Source of the DNA: Caballeronia sp. BR00000012568055
GTDB taxonomy: Bacteria > Pseudomonadota > Gammaproteobacteria > Burkholderiales > Burkholderiaceae
Direction of reading: 5' to 3'
Assembly: GCF_029439455.1 (NCBI RefSeq)
Contig: NZ_JAQFVG010000244.1
Coordinates: 1 to 36,359 of the forward strand
Length of the DNA stretch: 36,359 nt
The notes below the pieces were generated by a model that was not told the origin of the DNA, made no database searches, and saw nothing but the letters and a program-made list of their open reading frames with translations. The first letter of the stretch is position 1, and each line of letters opens with the position of its first letter. Below, one piece after another: positions 36,127 to 36,359 of the stretch. Both the position numbers and the translations under genes were made by a program.

Positions 36127-36359
36127 TGGTTCTGCTTGCGGTTGTTGTGCGTTTTGTTTCAGTAGCCGCCTCCCCGGCGGGGGGTAACTTTCTTTGCTGC
36201 TGCAAAGAAAGTCACCAAAGAAAGCAGCTTTTTCAACCAGACACTGCACGTTGAGAAGGCAAGTGGATTAATGCTCTCTCTAGGTAACAATAGCTCGCCA
36301 CCACGGAGGCCTGCCCGGCCTGTCAAGCGTTCGGTACGCGCTATTCAAGCACCACTATT
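36127..36359. other. Non-coding region after phoR, containing a repeat-like element
   Basis: No gene is supported before the window ends. There is no standard T-tailed terminator close to the phoR stop. A GC-rich short dyad CCGCC-TCCCC-GGCGG (36166-36180) is followed by the long inverted repeat described separately. The remainder (36232-36359) shows no recognisable coding signal. Confidence 0.6.
36187..36224. repeat. Inverted repeat of a probable dispersed intergenic element
   Basis: ACTTTCTTTGC (36187-36197) and GCAAAGAAAGT (36202-36212) are exact complements around a 4-nt loop. The unit CAAAGAAAG then recurs directly at 36216-36224. From memory, closely similar ACTTTCTTTGC...GCAAAGAAAGTNACCAAAGAAAG modules recur many times between genes in Burkholderia-related and other proteobacterial genomes. 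This window has only one copy, so its repetitive nature is not shown here. Confidence 0.6.

Overview
The window looks like chromosomal DNA from a Burkholderiaceae bacterium, probably Paraburkholderia or Caballeronia. The coding sequence is GC-rich and dominated by G/C third positions. The gene orders support this: yafS-like methyltransferase-rnhA-dnaQ opposite gloB, greA / yhbY / rlmE-ftsH-folP-glmM, and pstSCAB-phoU-phoB-phoR. Assignment is from protein character and synteny only; no search was run. I see no prophage, transposase, CRISPR array, rRNA or toxin-antitoxin locus.

Layout. 1-260: 3' part of tRNA-Gly(GCC) and a complete tRNA-Cys(GCA), each with a terminator. 335-2310: elaA acetyltransferase, convergent with a coupled Sco-CtaG copper-delivery pair. 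2568-4699: trehalose operon otsBA. 4751-6625: half-size ABC exporter, followed by a 792-bp gap. 7418-8482: solitary GT4 glycosyltransferase. 8746-10068: two small membrane proteins (unknown, then DUF2214) behind a promoter that carries an inverted repeat. 10075-10758: StrF-like glycosyltransferase-domain gene beside tRNA-Val(CAC). 11062-13098: dnaQ, rnhA and a methyltransferase on the minus strand, divergent from gloB (13161). 14139-15800: mltD. 15904-17136: MFS transporter.

17441-22977: carA-carB (first step of pyrimidine and arginine synthesis), then greA and a DUF4149 protein, with a strong terminator wedged 25 nt in front of greA. 23038-29075: yhbY, divergent from rlmE-ftsH-folP-glmM (ribosome maturation, membrane proteolysis, folate, cell-wall precursor). 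29304-36126: the complete phosphate-starvation system behind one well-formed Pho box. PstSCAB imports phosphate, PhoU relays Pst status, PhoR senses and PhoB activates the same Pho box. 36127-36359: non-coding, holding what looks like a dispersed intergenic repeat.

Most of the window is conserved housekeeping. The points worth following are regulatory: a terminated leader (candidate small RNA) ahead of greA, a C-rich/G-poor rut-like carA leader, an operator-like dyad at 8609-8637, a long stem-loop ahead of ftsH, hairpin and duplication features in the pst-pho operon, an abrupt codon-usage change inside phoR, and the terminal repeat.
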